From Thalassobaculum litoreum DSM 18839 (GTDB taxonomy: Bacteria > Pseudomonadota > Alphaproteobacteria > Thalassobaculales > Thalassobaculaceae), in NCBI RefSeq assembly GCF_900102465.1, contig NZ_FNBW01000020.1, positions 19,632 to 83,631 on the forward strand: DNA of 64,000 bases. The letters run 5' to 3'. Every line of letters begins with the position of its first letter. The first letter of the stretch is position 1. The notes below the pieces were generated by a model. It was given only the letters and a program-made list of their open reading frames with translations, had not been told where the DNA came from and did not search any database. Positions 37,488 to 46,383 of this stretch are shown piece by piece. A program made the translations under genes and the position numbers.

Positions 37488-37509
37488 CAGATCCTATATT
37501 TAGGGTCTG
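37488..37509. promoter_or_regulatory. Palindrome upstream of rpoH
   Basis: CAGATCCTA (37488-37496) and TAGGGTCTG (37501-37509) are inverted with one mismatch around TATT. On the rpoH strand the centre reads TAAATATAGG, which could be a -10 region, so a dimeric regulator bound here would occlude the promoter. The binding factor is unknown. Confidence 0.5.
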
Positions 37510-37533
37510 CGATGGCAATTTGAAGGCAGCCCG

Positions 37534-38574
37534 TCAGGCACCGCGCAACGCTCGCAGAAGCGTGATGAGGTCCTCGGGCAGCGGACTTTCGAAACTCAGC
37601 GGCTTGCCGGTCACCGGGTGGTCGAAGCCGAGTACCGCGGCATGCAGGGCCTGGCGGGGAAAATGCCGGACCGCCTCGCGCGCGCCGGCCGGAATCCGCG
37701 ACACCCGCCCCCCGTGTCCGCGGCCATAAACCGGATCGCCGATCAGCGGATGGCCGATATGGCTCAGATGCACCCGGATCTGATGGGTGCGGCCGGTCTC
37801 CAGCCGGCATTCCAGCAGGGCCGCCCCGTCAGGCCGCTCCAGCGATCGGTAATGGGTCACCGCGTAGCGACCCTTTGCCTCGCTCACCACGGCCATGCGC
37901 TTGCGGTCCTTGGGATGGCGGCCGACAGGCGCGTCGATGGTGCCGGCCGGCGGCACCGGATGGCCGAAGCAGACCGCCCGGTAGGCCCGGTCGATGTCAT
38001 GGGCGGCGAAGCGGGCCGCCAGTGCCGCATGGGCCCGATCGGTCTTGGCCACCACCAGCAGCCCCGAAGTGTCCTTGTCGATGCGGTGCACGATCCCGGG
38101 ACGCCGGACCCCGCCGATGCCGGACAGGCTGTCGCCGCAATGGGAGATCAGCGCGTTCACCAGCGTATCGCGCGGCGACCCGGGGGCCGGATGGACCGTC
38201 ATACCCGCCGGCTTGTCGATGACGATCAGGTCTGCATCCTCGAACAGCACCGTCAGCGGCAGGTCCTGGCCCTCGGGCTCGGCATCCTCCGGGGGCGGCA
38301 GGGTGATGCGGTACTGCGCACCCAGTTTGACCGCCGCCGAGGGGTCGGTTATCGTCGTCGCACCGTCGCTGACATTTCCCTGCTGGATCAAGGACTTCAA
38401 CCGGGATCGGGACAGCAGCGGCGCCTCCTCCAGGCGCTCGACCGCGCCGGCGAGCCAGCGATCCAGACGATCGGCCGGCAAAGCCGCCAGGACGTCGCCG
38501 GAGGCTTCGACAACCAGAATTTCGGCATCCGGCGCCAGGGCGTCGGCATCAGACAGGATGGGATCATCGCTCAT
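37534..38574 (-). CDS. rluD: 23S rRNA pseudouridine synthase RluD family
   Basis: 346 residues from the ATG at 38574. An N-terminal S4 RNA-binding domain (RLDRWLAGAVERLEEAPLLSRSRLKSLIQQGNV, residues 35-70) is followed by the RluA-type catalytic domain: DKPAGMTVHP, GIVHRIDKDTSGLLVVAK with the catalytic Asp, and TGRTHQIRVHLSHIGHPLIGDPVYG. It modifies helix 69 uridines of 23S rRNA. It precedes rpoH in the usual alphaproteobacterial order. The frame stays open far upstream but that is a shadow of the divergent gene. Confidence 0.95.
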   Translation of the reverse strand: MSDDPILSDADALAPDAEILVVEASGDVLAALPADRLDRWLAGAVERLEEAPLLSRSRLKSLIQQGNVSDGATTITDPSAAVKLGAQYRITLPPPEDAEPEGQDLPLTVLFEDADLIVIDKPAGMTVHPAPGSPRDTLVNALISHCGDSLSGIGGVRRPGIVHRIDKDTSGLLVVAKTDRAHAALAARFAAHDIDRAYRAVCFGHPVPPAGTIDAPVGRHPKDRKRMAVVSEAKGRYAVTHYRSLERPDGAALLECRLETGRTHQIRVHLSHIGHPLIGDPVYGRGHGGRVSRIPAGAREAVRHFPRQALHAAVLGFDHPVTGKPLSFESPLPEDLITLLRALRGA

Positions 38575-38977
38575 GAGCGGCACCATAGGCGAAGGCCCTT
38601 CCGGGGAGAAGCGGCGTGAGGTCCCGTATCTCGGCGTCGTCAAGATCGCCAGCGTCGTGATGGGGATCATGATCGTGGTCGGGCTGGCGGTGATCGGCGT
38701 CACCATCGCCAAGCGCCTCTCCGGCGCGGGGGAGGAGCCGCAGGCCAACGCACCGGTTACACCCTCGCCCGCCGCCGCCGCCACCGCGGCTCCCGGTGCG
38801 CCGGGCACACGGGACATCGCCATCCCGGCGCGGTCCCGTGTCGTCGACGTGCAAGCCGACGGCCGGCGGTTGGTGGTCCGGCTGGCGCTGTCGGGCGGCG
38901 GCACGGCAATCCTGCTGCTCGACGCCGACACCGGCGCGCGGCTCGGCCTGCTGACGCTGACACAGGAAGGCCGCTGA
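38573..38977 (+). CDS. DUF6476-type small membrane protein
   Basis: 134 residues with an N-terminal membrane helix (VVKIASVVMGIMIVVGLAVIGVTIA, about 23-47), an Ala/Pro-rich linker and a compact beta-rich C-terminal domain (RSRVVDVQADGRRLVVRLALSGGGTAILLLD). This matches the small proteins found divergent from rluD in alphaproteobacteria (DUF6476), of unknown function; the domain name is from memory of that neighbourhood. Its ATG at 38573 overlaps the rluD ATG on the other strand in the palindrome CATG. Confidence 0.75.
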   Translation: MSGTIGEGPSGEKRREVPYLGVVKIASVVMGIMIVVGLAVIGVTIAKRLSGAGEEPQANAPVTPSPAAAATAAPGAPGTRDIAIPARSRVVDVQADGRRLVVRLALSGGGTAILLLDADTGARLGLLTLTQEGR

Positions 38978-39021
38978 TAAAGGAAGGCCGGTGACACGCC
39001 GGCACCGAGCGGTTCCAGGAT

Positions 39022-39089
39022 CCTCAGAAGACCGGGCACCTTATAAGACCTGGGACCTCATAAGACCGGGAGCCTCAGAAGAACTGGAA
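39022..39089. repeat. 17-bp tandem repeat, four units, at the RTX gene 3' end
   Basis: Units at 39022, 39039, 39056 and 39073 read CCTCAGAAGACCGGGCA, CCTTATAAGACCTGGGA, CCTCATAAGACCGGGAG and CCTCAGAAGAACTGGAA. The last unit, read on the minus strand, encodes Phe-Gln-Phe-Phe-stop of the RTX protein, so the other units are outward copies of the end of the gene. Confidence 0.85.
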
Positions 39090-42000
39090 CATGTCGGAGG
39101 TGAACTGGGCGCTGGTCATCCCCATGATCCGAACGTAGTTGTTGCCGCCGAGATCGATCTCGGCGTCGCCATCCGTATTGTCGCCGGCGGCCGCCCGGAT
39201 CCCGGCGAAGCTGACCAGCCCCGAGCCGTTGACGTTGGTCGCGATGTGCACGATGTCGCCGGCGGCGACGTCCAGATCGACGATCACGTCGAAGCCGTTG
39301 GACGCCTCGATATAGACGGCGTCCCGGCCGAAGCCGGTATAGATCCAGTCGACACCCGCCCCGCCGATCAGGACGTCGTTGCCCGCACCGCCGTCGAGCA
39401 CGTCGATCCCCACGGAACCGCCGGCAGCGCCGCCATAGAGCGTGTCGTCGCCCTCCCCTCCGTTCAGCCGGTCGTCCCCGACCCCGCCGCAGAGCACGTC
39501 CGCATCGGCGCCGCCGGACAGGGAGTCGTCCCCGACGCCCCCTGAGAGGGTATCGTCGTGCCGGTTGCCGACCAGCCGGTCGTCCCCCTCCCCGCCCCGG
39601 AGCAGATCGTCCCCCTGGCCGCCGAACAGCGTGTCGTTGCCGAGCTGTCCCGACAGGCTGTCCCCGGCGACATTGCCGTACAGAACGTCATCGTCCTTGC
39701 CGCCGTACAGCGTATCGGACTCCTGGCCGCCGAACAGCGTGTCGCTGTCCCGGTTGCCGTAGAGCAGGTCCGCCTGCTGATTGCCGTAGACCACGTCGGC
39801 CCCGACGCTGCCGACCACGGTGTCATTGCCTTCTCCTCCGAAGACCCGGTCGTTGCCGCCTTCGCCGTCCAGACTGTCGTCTCCGGAGCCGGAGCCGATC
39901 GTGTCGTCGCCATCGCCGCCGAGCAGCGTGTCGTCGCCTTCCCCGAGGGAGATGAACTGGGAGGCGCTGTCCCCCGTCGCGAAGTTGTCGCCGCTGCCGC
40001 CGTTCACCGTGGCCGAGCCGATGATGCTGGCGAATGCGATGTTGTCGAGCTGCAGGACTGAACCGACGGGCAGGGACCGCACATCGATGACGAAGGCCTC
40101 GGATCCGGCTGCACCGTCGGACTGGGTGCCGGAAATGGCGATCGGGGCCGACAGGCTTGTCACAGTGGCGGTCGGGACGAGTGTGCGCACATCGAGCGTC
40201 GCAGTGGTTCCCAGCCGGCTGATGAAGGTCTGCAGACCGGAGATCAACTCCGCGCCGCTCCCGGCCTGCCGGGCATCCGCCGCCGCGAGCAGGGTGGACA
40301 GGGCGTCTTCCGGCGTCTGGGCGGCACTCGGACCTTCCGCGATGATCGATGTTTGGGCCGGAAGGGTGGCGGTGACGGCATTTCCGCCGGACCCCGTGTT
40401 CTGGACGAGGGATGCAGAGGCGGTCGCCGTGGTGGAGGTGTTCTGGATTGTCTGGGTCTGCGTGGTGACGACCGCCCCGGTGCTGGACGTCGTCGTGGTG
40501 GTGGTCGTGTTGGTTGTCGCCGGCACGGACGGTACCGTCGGGGGTGTGGGCGGTGCTGGCGGAACGACCACGCCTCCGCCGCCACCTCCGCCCCCGCCGC
40601 TTCCACCACCGCCACCAGAGCCGCCGCCTCCCCCGCTGCTGGGCGGTGCGGCAACGGTCAGGGTCAGCGCTTGGGAGTCCGCCGAGGCATTGCCGGCGGC
40701 GTCGAGTTCGCGAATGGTGATGCCATAGCCGCCCGGCGCCAGGGACCGCCCCGTGACCTGATAACTGCCGTCCGCCTCGCTGACAAAACCGCCGATCGTC
40801 ACCCCGTTCGCCAGCAGGGCGTGCACGGCCGAGGCGGTCGTATTCGTCCCGGAGAAGCTCGGGGTGGCGATTGTCGTGACATTGTCTGTCTGGCTGGCGC
40901 CGTCGTCGCTGGCGTCGATCAGATCCGGCACGGCCGTCGCAGGGGGCGCGGCCGGCGCGGTTCCGTCGATCTCGATGGTCATCGTCTGGCCGGACGCCGC
41001 CTCGTTCCCGGCAATGTCCTCGGCGACGACGGAGATGGCATGGGTTCCGTCGGCCAGCGCTTCGGAGAAGGTGAAACTCCATGCGCCCGTCGTGCCGGCG
41101 ACCGTCGAGCCCATTGTCGTGCCGCCAACCAGGATATGGACCAGCGCCGCCACCTCGGCCCCATCGCCCGACACGGTCGGCGTCGCGACATTCGTGAGGT
41201 TGTCCGTGGCGCTCGTCCCACTGTCGCTGGTCGCGATCAGGTCGGGCGGCCCCGACGCGGCCGGCGCGGTCGTGTCGACGACGAGACCGAGACTGCTGGA
41301 AACCGGCCCGACATTGCCGACCGCATCGGTAACACCGACAGCGACGGCGTAGCTGCCCTCCCCAAGGGTAAGGGCATAGGACCACGACCCGCCCGAGGCG
41401 ACGACCGTGCCGCTGGTCACGCCGTCGACGATGACATGCACGTGGTCGCCGTCGGTCGCGGAGCCAGTGAGGACCTGGGTGGTGGAGGCGGTAACGTTGT
41501 CCGTGGCGGAAACCCCGGCATCGCTCTCCCCCAGCAGGTCCGGTGCGGCGAGGGCGGTCGGGGCGGTGGTGTCCAGGACGACGCTCAGGCTCGGCGAGAC
41601 CGGGCTGGCGTTGCCGGCCAGGTCCGTCTGAATAACCGTGATGGCGTTGACGCCTTCCGACAGGCCGGAGGTGAAGCTATAGCTCCACGCCCCGGCATCG
41701 GTGGCGGTCACGCTGCCGACCGTCACGCCGCCGTCGAGTATATGGAGCCGCGCGCCGGTCTCCGCCCCGGCACCCTGGATCGTCGGGTTCGCGACGGTGG
41801 TTATGTTGTCAGAGTTGCTGAGACCTGTGTCGCTGGCGGCGACCAGATCCGGAAGGCCGGGCGCGATCGCCACGGAATCGACCTGCAGAACCAGGGCCGG
41901 GCTCGCCGGACCGCGATTGCCCGCCACGTCCTCGAAGAGCACGGTGATGCTCCGGCTACCGTCCGTCAGCGCCTCGGCAAAGGTGAAGCTCCAGGCCCCT

Positions 42001-44168
42001 ACCCCGTCGGCTGTCGCCACGCCGACCTCATCCCCGTCCAGGAGAACGCGGACCAGCCCGCCAGCGGCCACACCGGCGCCGACGATGGTGGGCCGCGTCA
42101 CATTCGTGATGTTGTCGGTTGCGCCGGAGCCGCTGTCGCTCGCCGGCGACAGATTGGGCTGGTCGGGGGTTGCCGCGGGTGCGGTGGTGTCTACGGTCAC
42201 CGACAGAGCCTCGGAGATCGGCCCGGTATTGCCGGCCGCATCGGTGGCCCGGACCGCGATCTCGTAGCTGCCCTCCGCGAGGGTGTGGGCATAGGACCAG
42301 GACCCGCCGGACGCTAGGACCGTGTTCGAGGTGACGCCGTCGACCAGGACACTGACGATGTCGCCGCTGGCCGCCGATCCCGTCAGATGCTGGATGGCGG
42401 CGGTCGTGATGTTGTCGAGGGAGGACACACCGGTGTCGCTGGCGGCCAGGAGGTCCGGCGCGGCGAGGATACCGGGGGCTGTCGTGTCGACGGTCAGGCT
42501 GAGCGCCGGCGATGCGGCACCAACATTGCCGGCTAGGTCCCTGCCCTGCACCGTCACGTCGTAGGTGCCCGGTCCCAGCGTATGAGTATAGGACCAGGAC
42601 CCATCCGTCGCGGTCACCGTGTTGACCGTCCGCCCATCAACGAAGATGCGGATCACGTCGCCGTTTGACGCGGAGCCGGTGAACTGGTGGGTCGGCGAAT
42701 TGGTGATGTTGTCGGTGGCCGAAATGCCGGTATCGGACGCAGCCAAAAGGTCGGGAGCGGCGAGAGCGGGTGCAGTGGTATCGAGCACCACCGTGAGCCC
42801 GGGGCTGGGGGCCGCAGTGTTGCCCGCCACGTCGCTTGCAACGGCGGTAATCACGTTAGGCCCCTCGCTCAGCGGGCTGGAGAATGCATAGACCCAGTCT
42901 CCCACCCAATCGGCCACGACACTTCCCAAAGTCACTCCGTCGACAAGCACGTGCACAGGACTGCCTGATACCGCCCCTCCTCCTAAAACTATTGGCAATG
43001 CCACGTTCGTTATGTCGTCCGAATTGCTTGAGCCGGCATCGCTGGTAGACCAGAGATCGGGTGCGCTCGCCACTCCCGGCGCCGAAGTATCGATGACCAG
43101 CTCAAGCGCGGAGGAACGGGCGCCCACATTTCCGGCCGTGTCCGTCGCCTGAACGGTGATCGCGTAGGATCCTGCCGTCAGCGTGTGGGTATAGGTCCAG
43201 GAGCCCCCGACGGCGGTGACCGTGTTGGCCGTTACGCCGCCGACCAGGATGCTGACGATGTCGCCGGACACCGCCGACCCGGAAAACTCCTGAGTCGGCG
43301 AACTGGTGACATTGTCGCTCGACGAGACGCCGAGATCGCTCGTCGCCACCAGATCCGGCGGCGCCAGGGTTCGCGGCGGGATGGTGTCAACGTTGAAGGC
43401 GGGAACCGCCAGGCCGACATCTTTTTCAGGCGGGGAAGACAATGGGGTAAACAGGTCCGACGGTTCGAGCCGCACCGTGACCGCACCCTCCTCGTAAGGG
43501 GTCAGCGTCGAATAGACACGGAAGGCCGAAGCGTCGGGAAACGTCTCCGTCGCCAAGAGTGCCGGATAGACCGCGCGGGCTCGCCGACCAAATGCCAGGG
43601 GGATCGTGGCGGTCTCCGGCCACACGCCGCCGAGCGCATCGCCGCCGACCGGTTGGCCGCAGGCCCGGACCGGACAGTCGAACAGCCGCTCCAGCCTTTC
43701 GACGAACGCGGCCCCTGAGTCGCCCTTGGCCACCGAGCAGCCGTAGATCAGCAGCTCGGCCCCGACGGCAAGGCGCGATCGGATACTGTCAACATATCCA
43801 ACCGCGGCGTCCAACGCGGCCTCATCGACAACCGACCCGCACAACCTAAGCGCGCCCGGCGACCCATGGGACAGAATGTGCAGGGCCTTGATCGAGCCGT
43901 GCCGTGTCATGGCACTGGCCATTGCCGCCAGACCGTCGCCGCGATGGGGAAGCCAGACAAGCTCGATGCCGTGCCTCAGCCCGCGGATCAGCGCCGCGCT
44001 ATGCTGTACGTCGCGATCGACGAACAGGAGCTCGCACCCCGCCCCTCTTTGTAAAATAACGATTTTTTCTGCCGAACCCGGATTCAAACACCGCAGTGCC
44101 GGCGGCCGAGAATCCGCTCCGACGGGTGGCCCACCCCAGTCAGACATAGGTGCGAGTCGAACGTCCAT
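39075..44168 (-). CDS. Giant DUF4347 / Ig-like repeat / RTX surface protein
   Basis: 1697 residues. Order: DUF4347 (about 35-205, with HILSHGSPGALRL and LLIYGCSVAKGDSG); nine Ig-like repeats of about 100 residues (265-1170), each starting PDL..SD.G...DN.T and ending D.AGN; a poly-Gly/Ser linker and Thr-rich stretch (1175-1235); a conserved domain of about 150 residues (LDVRT..., LQLDNIAFASI); RTX calcium-binding repeats (1403-1610) including YGNQQADLLYGN; and a C-terminal domain ending SDMFQFF. No signal peptide, so type I secretion is expected, although no such system is in the window. A likely biofilm or surface adhesin. ATG at 44147 is an alternative start. Confidence 0.92.
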   Translation of the reverse strand: MDVRLAPMSDWGGPPVGADSRPPALRCLNPGSAEKIVILQRGAGCELLFVDRDVQHSAALIRGLRHGIELVWLPHRGDGLAAMASAMTRHGSIKALHILSHGSPGALRLCGSVVDEAALDAAVGYVDSIRSRLAVGAELLIYGCSVAKGDSGAAFVERLERLFDCPVRACGQPVGGDALGGVWPETATIPLAFGRRARAVYPALLATETFPDASAFRVYSTLTPYEEGAVTVRLEPSDLFTPLSSPPEKDVGLAVPAFNVDTIPPRTLAPPDLVATSDLGVSSSDNVTSSPTQEFSGSAVSGDIVSILVGGVTANTVTAVGGSWTYTHTLTAGSYAITVQATDTAGNVGARSSALELVIDTSAPGVASAPDLWSTSDAGSSNSDDITNVALPIVLGGGAVSGSPVHVLVDGVTLGSVVADWVGDWVYAFSSPLSEGPNVITAVASDVAGNTAAPSPGLTVVLDTTAPALAAPDLLAASDTGISATDNITNSPTHQFTGSASNGDVIRIFVDGRTVNTVTATDGSWSYTHTLGPGTYDVTVQGRDLAGNVGAASPALSLTVDTTAPGILAAPDLLAASDTGVSSLDNITTAAIQHLTGSAASGDIVSVLVDGVTSNTVLASGGSWSYAHTLAEGSYEIAVRATDAAGNTGPISEALSVTVDTTAPAATPDQPNLSPASDSGSGATDNITNVTRPTIVGAGVAAGGLVRVLLDGDEVGVATADGVGAWSFTFAEALTDGSRSITVLFEDVAGNRGPASPALVLQVDSVAIAPGLPDLVAASDTGLSNSDNITTVANPTIQGAGAETGARLHILDGGVTVGSVTATDAGAWSYSFTSGLSEGVNAITVIQTDLAGNASPVSPSLSVVLDTTAPTALAAPDLLGESDAGVSATDNVTASTTQVLTGSATDGDHVHVIVDGVTSGTVVASGGSWSYALTLGEGSYAVAVGVTDAVGNVGPVSSSLGLVVDTTAPAASGPPDLIATSDSGTSATDNLTNVATPTVSGDGAEVAALVHILVGGTTMGSTVAGTTGAWSFTFSEALADGTHAISVVAEDIAGNEAASGQTMTIEIDGTAPAAPPATAVPDLIDASDDGASQTDNVTTIATPSFSGTNTTASAVHALLANGVTIGGFVSEADGSYQVTGRSLAPGGYGITIRELDAAGNASADSQALTLTVAAPPSSGGGGGSGGGGGSGGGGGGGGGVVVPPAPPTPPTVPSVPATTNTTTTTTTSSTGAVVTTQTQTIQNTSTTATASASLVQNTGSGGNAVTATLPAQTSIIAEGPSAAQTPEDALSTLLAAADARQAGSGAELISGLQTFISRLGTTATLDVRTLVPTATVTSLSAPIAISGTQSDGAAGSEAFVIDVRSLPVGSVLQLDNIAFASIIGSATVNGGSGDNFATGDSASQFISLGEGDDTLLGGDGDDTIGSGSGDDSLDGEGGNDRVFGGEGNDTVVGSVGADVVYGNQQADLLYGNRDSDTLFGGQESDTLYGGKDDDVLYGNVAGDSLSGQLGNDTLFGGQGDDLLRGGEGDDRLVGNRHDDTLSGGVGDDSLSGGADADVLCGGVGDDRLNGGEGDDTLYGGAAGGSVGIDVLDGGAGNDVLIGGAGVDWIYTGFGRDAVYIEASNGFDVIVDLDVAAGDIVHIATNVNGSGLVSFAGIRAAAGDNTDGDAEIDLGGNNYVRIMGMTSAQFTSDMFQFF

Positions 44169-44230
44169 ATGGTGTCTGCCGTGCTTCCGAGATCATCCCG
44201 GTTGGGGGGTGTCGGTAGGCTGAGTCGCTG

Positions 44231-44360
44231 AATCGTTTTAGTAGAATATCTTAATTTATTATATCCTCAATAGTCGTTTTATTGTTCCAAAATTCTCTAT
44301 TAAAGAGTATAATAGGGTAGTCTGACTATTCAAAATATGAGTATTATATTATTCGGAATT
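44231..44360. other. AT-rich island upstream of the RTX gene
   Basis: By count, 31 of 130 bases are G or C (24 percent), far below the surrounding DNA. It forms the upstream region of the minus-strand RTX gene. Several TATAAT-like words occur (for example AGTATAATAG near 44310) but no single promoter can be chosen. The rest of the 579-base gap up to serA holds only the palindromic repeats listed next. Confidence 0.75.
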
Positions 44361-44563
44361 GTGTCCTCCACTGCTGATCGACCCGCCGCTGGAACAGGGC
44401 GAAACGAGTGTTGAAGCCCGACAGAAGTGCAGCGCCGACCGTCCGGCCTGGCGCGAGATGTCTGCGAGACGGCTGAATGAACTGGATGCGAAGACTTGCG
44501 GGCCGCGAGAGCACGCCGCAATCCCTGCGCGTCGGCAGAGCGAACCGCCTACCACGCGATTTC

Positions 44564-44678
44564 TAGAGCGATTCACGATCAGATGGAAACATCTGCTCGT
44601 GTGAATTTGCTCTATCTTTAATGGGTTAGAGAGCAAATCACGGTTCAGATCGTTTCGATCTGAACCGATCGCGCTCTT
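44564..44678. repeat. Family C palindromic repeats, paired copies
   Basis: Two related palindromes stand side by side. Copy 44564-44614 starts TAGAGCGATTCACGATCAG and ends GTGAATTTGCTCTA. Copy 44629-44678 contains CGGTTCAGATCG (44641-44652), loop TTT and CGATCTGAACCG (44656-44667), a perfect 12-bp stem. The second core matches 29923-29949. Confidence 0.85.
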
Positions 44679-44695
44679 GGACATGACTTCTGGGC

Positions 44696-44737
44696 CAGGC
44701 TGTCCCGGAAAGCGGCCGGCTCTTCCGGGACAGCCTG
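44696..44737 (-). terminator. Strong hairpin after serA
   Basis: CAGGCTGTCCCGGAA (44696-44710) and TTCCGGGACAGCCTG (44723-44737) form a perfect 15-bp stem with a 12-base loop, 10 bases beyond the serA stop. There is no clear U-run on the serA strand, so it may be a factor-assisted terminator or RNA-stabilising end. Confidence 0.6.
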
Positions 44738-44747
44738 TTGTAAGGCG

Positions 44748-46325
44748 TCAGAAGGACAGGGAGTCGACCCGGACCACCTGAGGCAGCGCCTTCACCGAGG
44801 CGAGAACCGCATCATCGACCCGCTGGTCCACTTCGACCAGGGCGATCGCCTCGCCCCCAGACTCCCGGCGCCCGAGGTGGAAGGTGGCGATATTCACCCC
44901 CGCCTCGCCCAACATCGAGCCCAACGCCCCGATGAAGCCCGGCTTGTCATAGTTGCGGACATACAGCATGCGCGGCGCGAAATCGGCCTCCACGCCGATA
45001 CCCTGCACGCCGACCAGACGCGGCTTGTCGCCGCCGATCAGCGTACCCACGACCTCGCGGGTGCGGGTCCCGGTGGTCACGGTGACGCGCAGCAGGGTCT
45101 GATAATCCGGCTCGCGGTCGTGACGGGTGACGCTGATGTCGATGCCGCGTTGATGGGCCATGGTCGGCGCGTTCACCATGTTGACGCTGTCGACCTGAGA
45201 GCGCAGCACGCCGGTGATGGCGGCCGCCTTGATCGGGTCTGCGTTCAACTCCGCGGCATGGCCCTCCAACTCGATCTGGATCGAGCGGATGGCGGACCGG
45301 GTGAGCTGGCCGCAGAACGACCCCATCAGCTCCGCAAGCCGCATGTAGGGCCGCAGGATCGGGGCCTCTTCCGCCGTGACAGAGGGCACGTTGATGGCAT
45401 TGCTCACCGCCCCGGTCAGCAGATAGTCGCTCATCTGCTCGGCGATCTGCAGCGCCACCTTCTCCTGAGCTTCCGAGGTAGCCGCGCCGAGATGCGGAGT
45501 GCAGACCACATTCGGATGACCGAACAGCACGTTCTCGGTCGCAGGCTCGGTGACGAAGACGTCGAAGGCGGCCCCGGCGACGTGTCCGCTGTCCAGAGCG
45601 GCCCGCAGGTCCTCCTCGACCACCAACCCGCCGCGCGCGCAGTTCACGATCCGCACGCCCTTCTTCATCGTGGCCAGCGCCTCGGCATTGATGATGCCGC
45701 GGGTGCTGTCGGTCAGCGGGGTATGCAGGGTGATGATGTCCGCCTCGGCGAACAACTCCTCCAGATCCACCTTGCGCACGCCCAGTTCGATCGCGCGCTG
45801 TTCGGAGAGATACGGATCATACGCCAGCACCCGCATCCGCAGGCCACGCGCCCGGTCGGCGACGATGGAGCCGATATTGCCGCAGCCGACCAGTCCCAGC
45901 GTCTTGCCGGTCAGCTCGACGCCCATGAACTTGGACTTCTCCCACTTGCCGGCCTGGGTGGAGGTATCGGCCTGGGGGATCTGGCGGGCAAGCGCGAACA
46001 TCATGGCGATGGCGTGCTCGGCGGTGGTGACCGCGTTGCCGAACGGCGTGTTCATGACAACCACGCCGTGCTCGGTCGCGGCCTTGGTATCCACGTTGTC
46101 GACGCCGATACCGGCGCGGCCGACAACCTTCAGGTTGCTCGCCCTGGCCAGCACCTCTGCGGTGACCTTGGTGGCGGAGCGGACGGCCAGACCGTCGTAC
46201 TCGCCGATGACGGAAAGCAATTCTTCGGCCGGAAGACCGGGACGGAAATCGGTGTCGATGCCGCGGGCGCGGAAGATCTCAACCGCCTGCTCGCTGAGCT
46301 TGTCGGAAATCAGAACCTTGGGCAT
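44748..46325 (-). CDS. serA: D-3-phosphoglycerate dehydrogenase
   Basis: 525 residues from the ATG at 46325; the frame is open 62 codons upstream through repeat DNA, without family similarity. Domains: substrate/NAD-binding dehydrogenase (VGRAGIGVDNVD, GLVGCGNIGSIVADRARG, VNCARGGLVVEEDL, HLGAATSEAQ), an intervening ASB domain (about 320-450) and a C-terminal ACT domain (MLYVRNYDKPGFIGALGSML). This is the long type-1 SerA with potential serine feedback control. First step of serine synthesis; it follows serC on the same strand. Confidence 0.97.
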   Translation of the reverse strand: MPKVLISDKLSEQAVEIFRARGIDTDFRPGLPAEELLSVIGEYDGLAVRSATKVTAEVLARASNLKVVGRAGIGVDNVDTKAATEHGVVVMNTPFGNAVTTAEHAIAMMFALARQIPQADTSTQAGKWEKSKFMGVELTGKTLGLVGCGNIGSIVADRARGLRMRVLAYDPYLSEQRAIELGVRKVDLEELFAEADIITLHTPLTDSTRGIINAEALATMKKGVRIVNCARGGLVVEEDLRAALDSGHVAGAAFDVFVTEPATENVLFGHPNVVCTPHLGAATSEAQEKVALQIAEQMSDYLLTGAVSNAINVPSVTAEEAPILRPYMRLAELMGSFCGQLTRSAIRSIQIELEGHAAELNADPIKAAAITGVLRSQVDSVNMVNAPTMAHQRGIDISVTRHDREPDYQTLLRVTVTTGTRTREVVGTLIGGDKPRLVGVQGIGVEADFAPRMLYVRNYDKPGFIGALGSMLGEAGVNIATFHLGRRESGGEAIALVEVDQRVDDAVLASVKALPQVVRVDSLSF

Positions 46326-46383
46326 GGGGGTCTCCCCTTGGAAGGTCACGGCTCTCGGCCGGACCCTGATTTTGGAGAAGGCC

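Noticed and set aside
39340..39960. Regularly spaced repeats in DNA that resemble an array
   Set aside because: The periodicity of 27 bases comes from RTX nonapeptides in a coding frame, not from CRISPR repeats; spacers of CRISPR type are absent.
44359..44604. 81-codon open frame upstream of the RTX gene
   Set aside because: It runs into the family C palindrome for its last codons and has no recognisable features.
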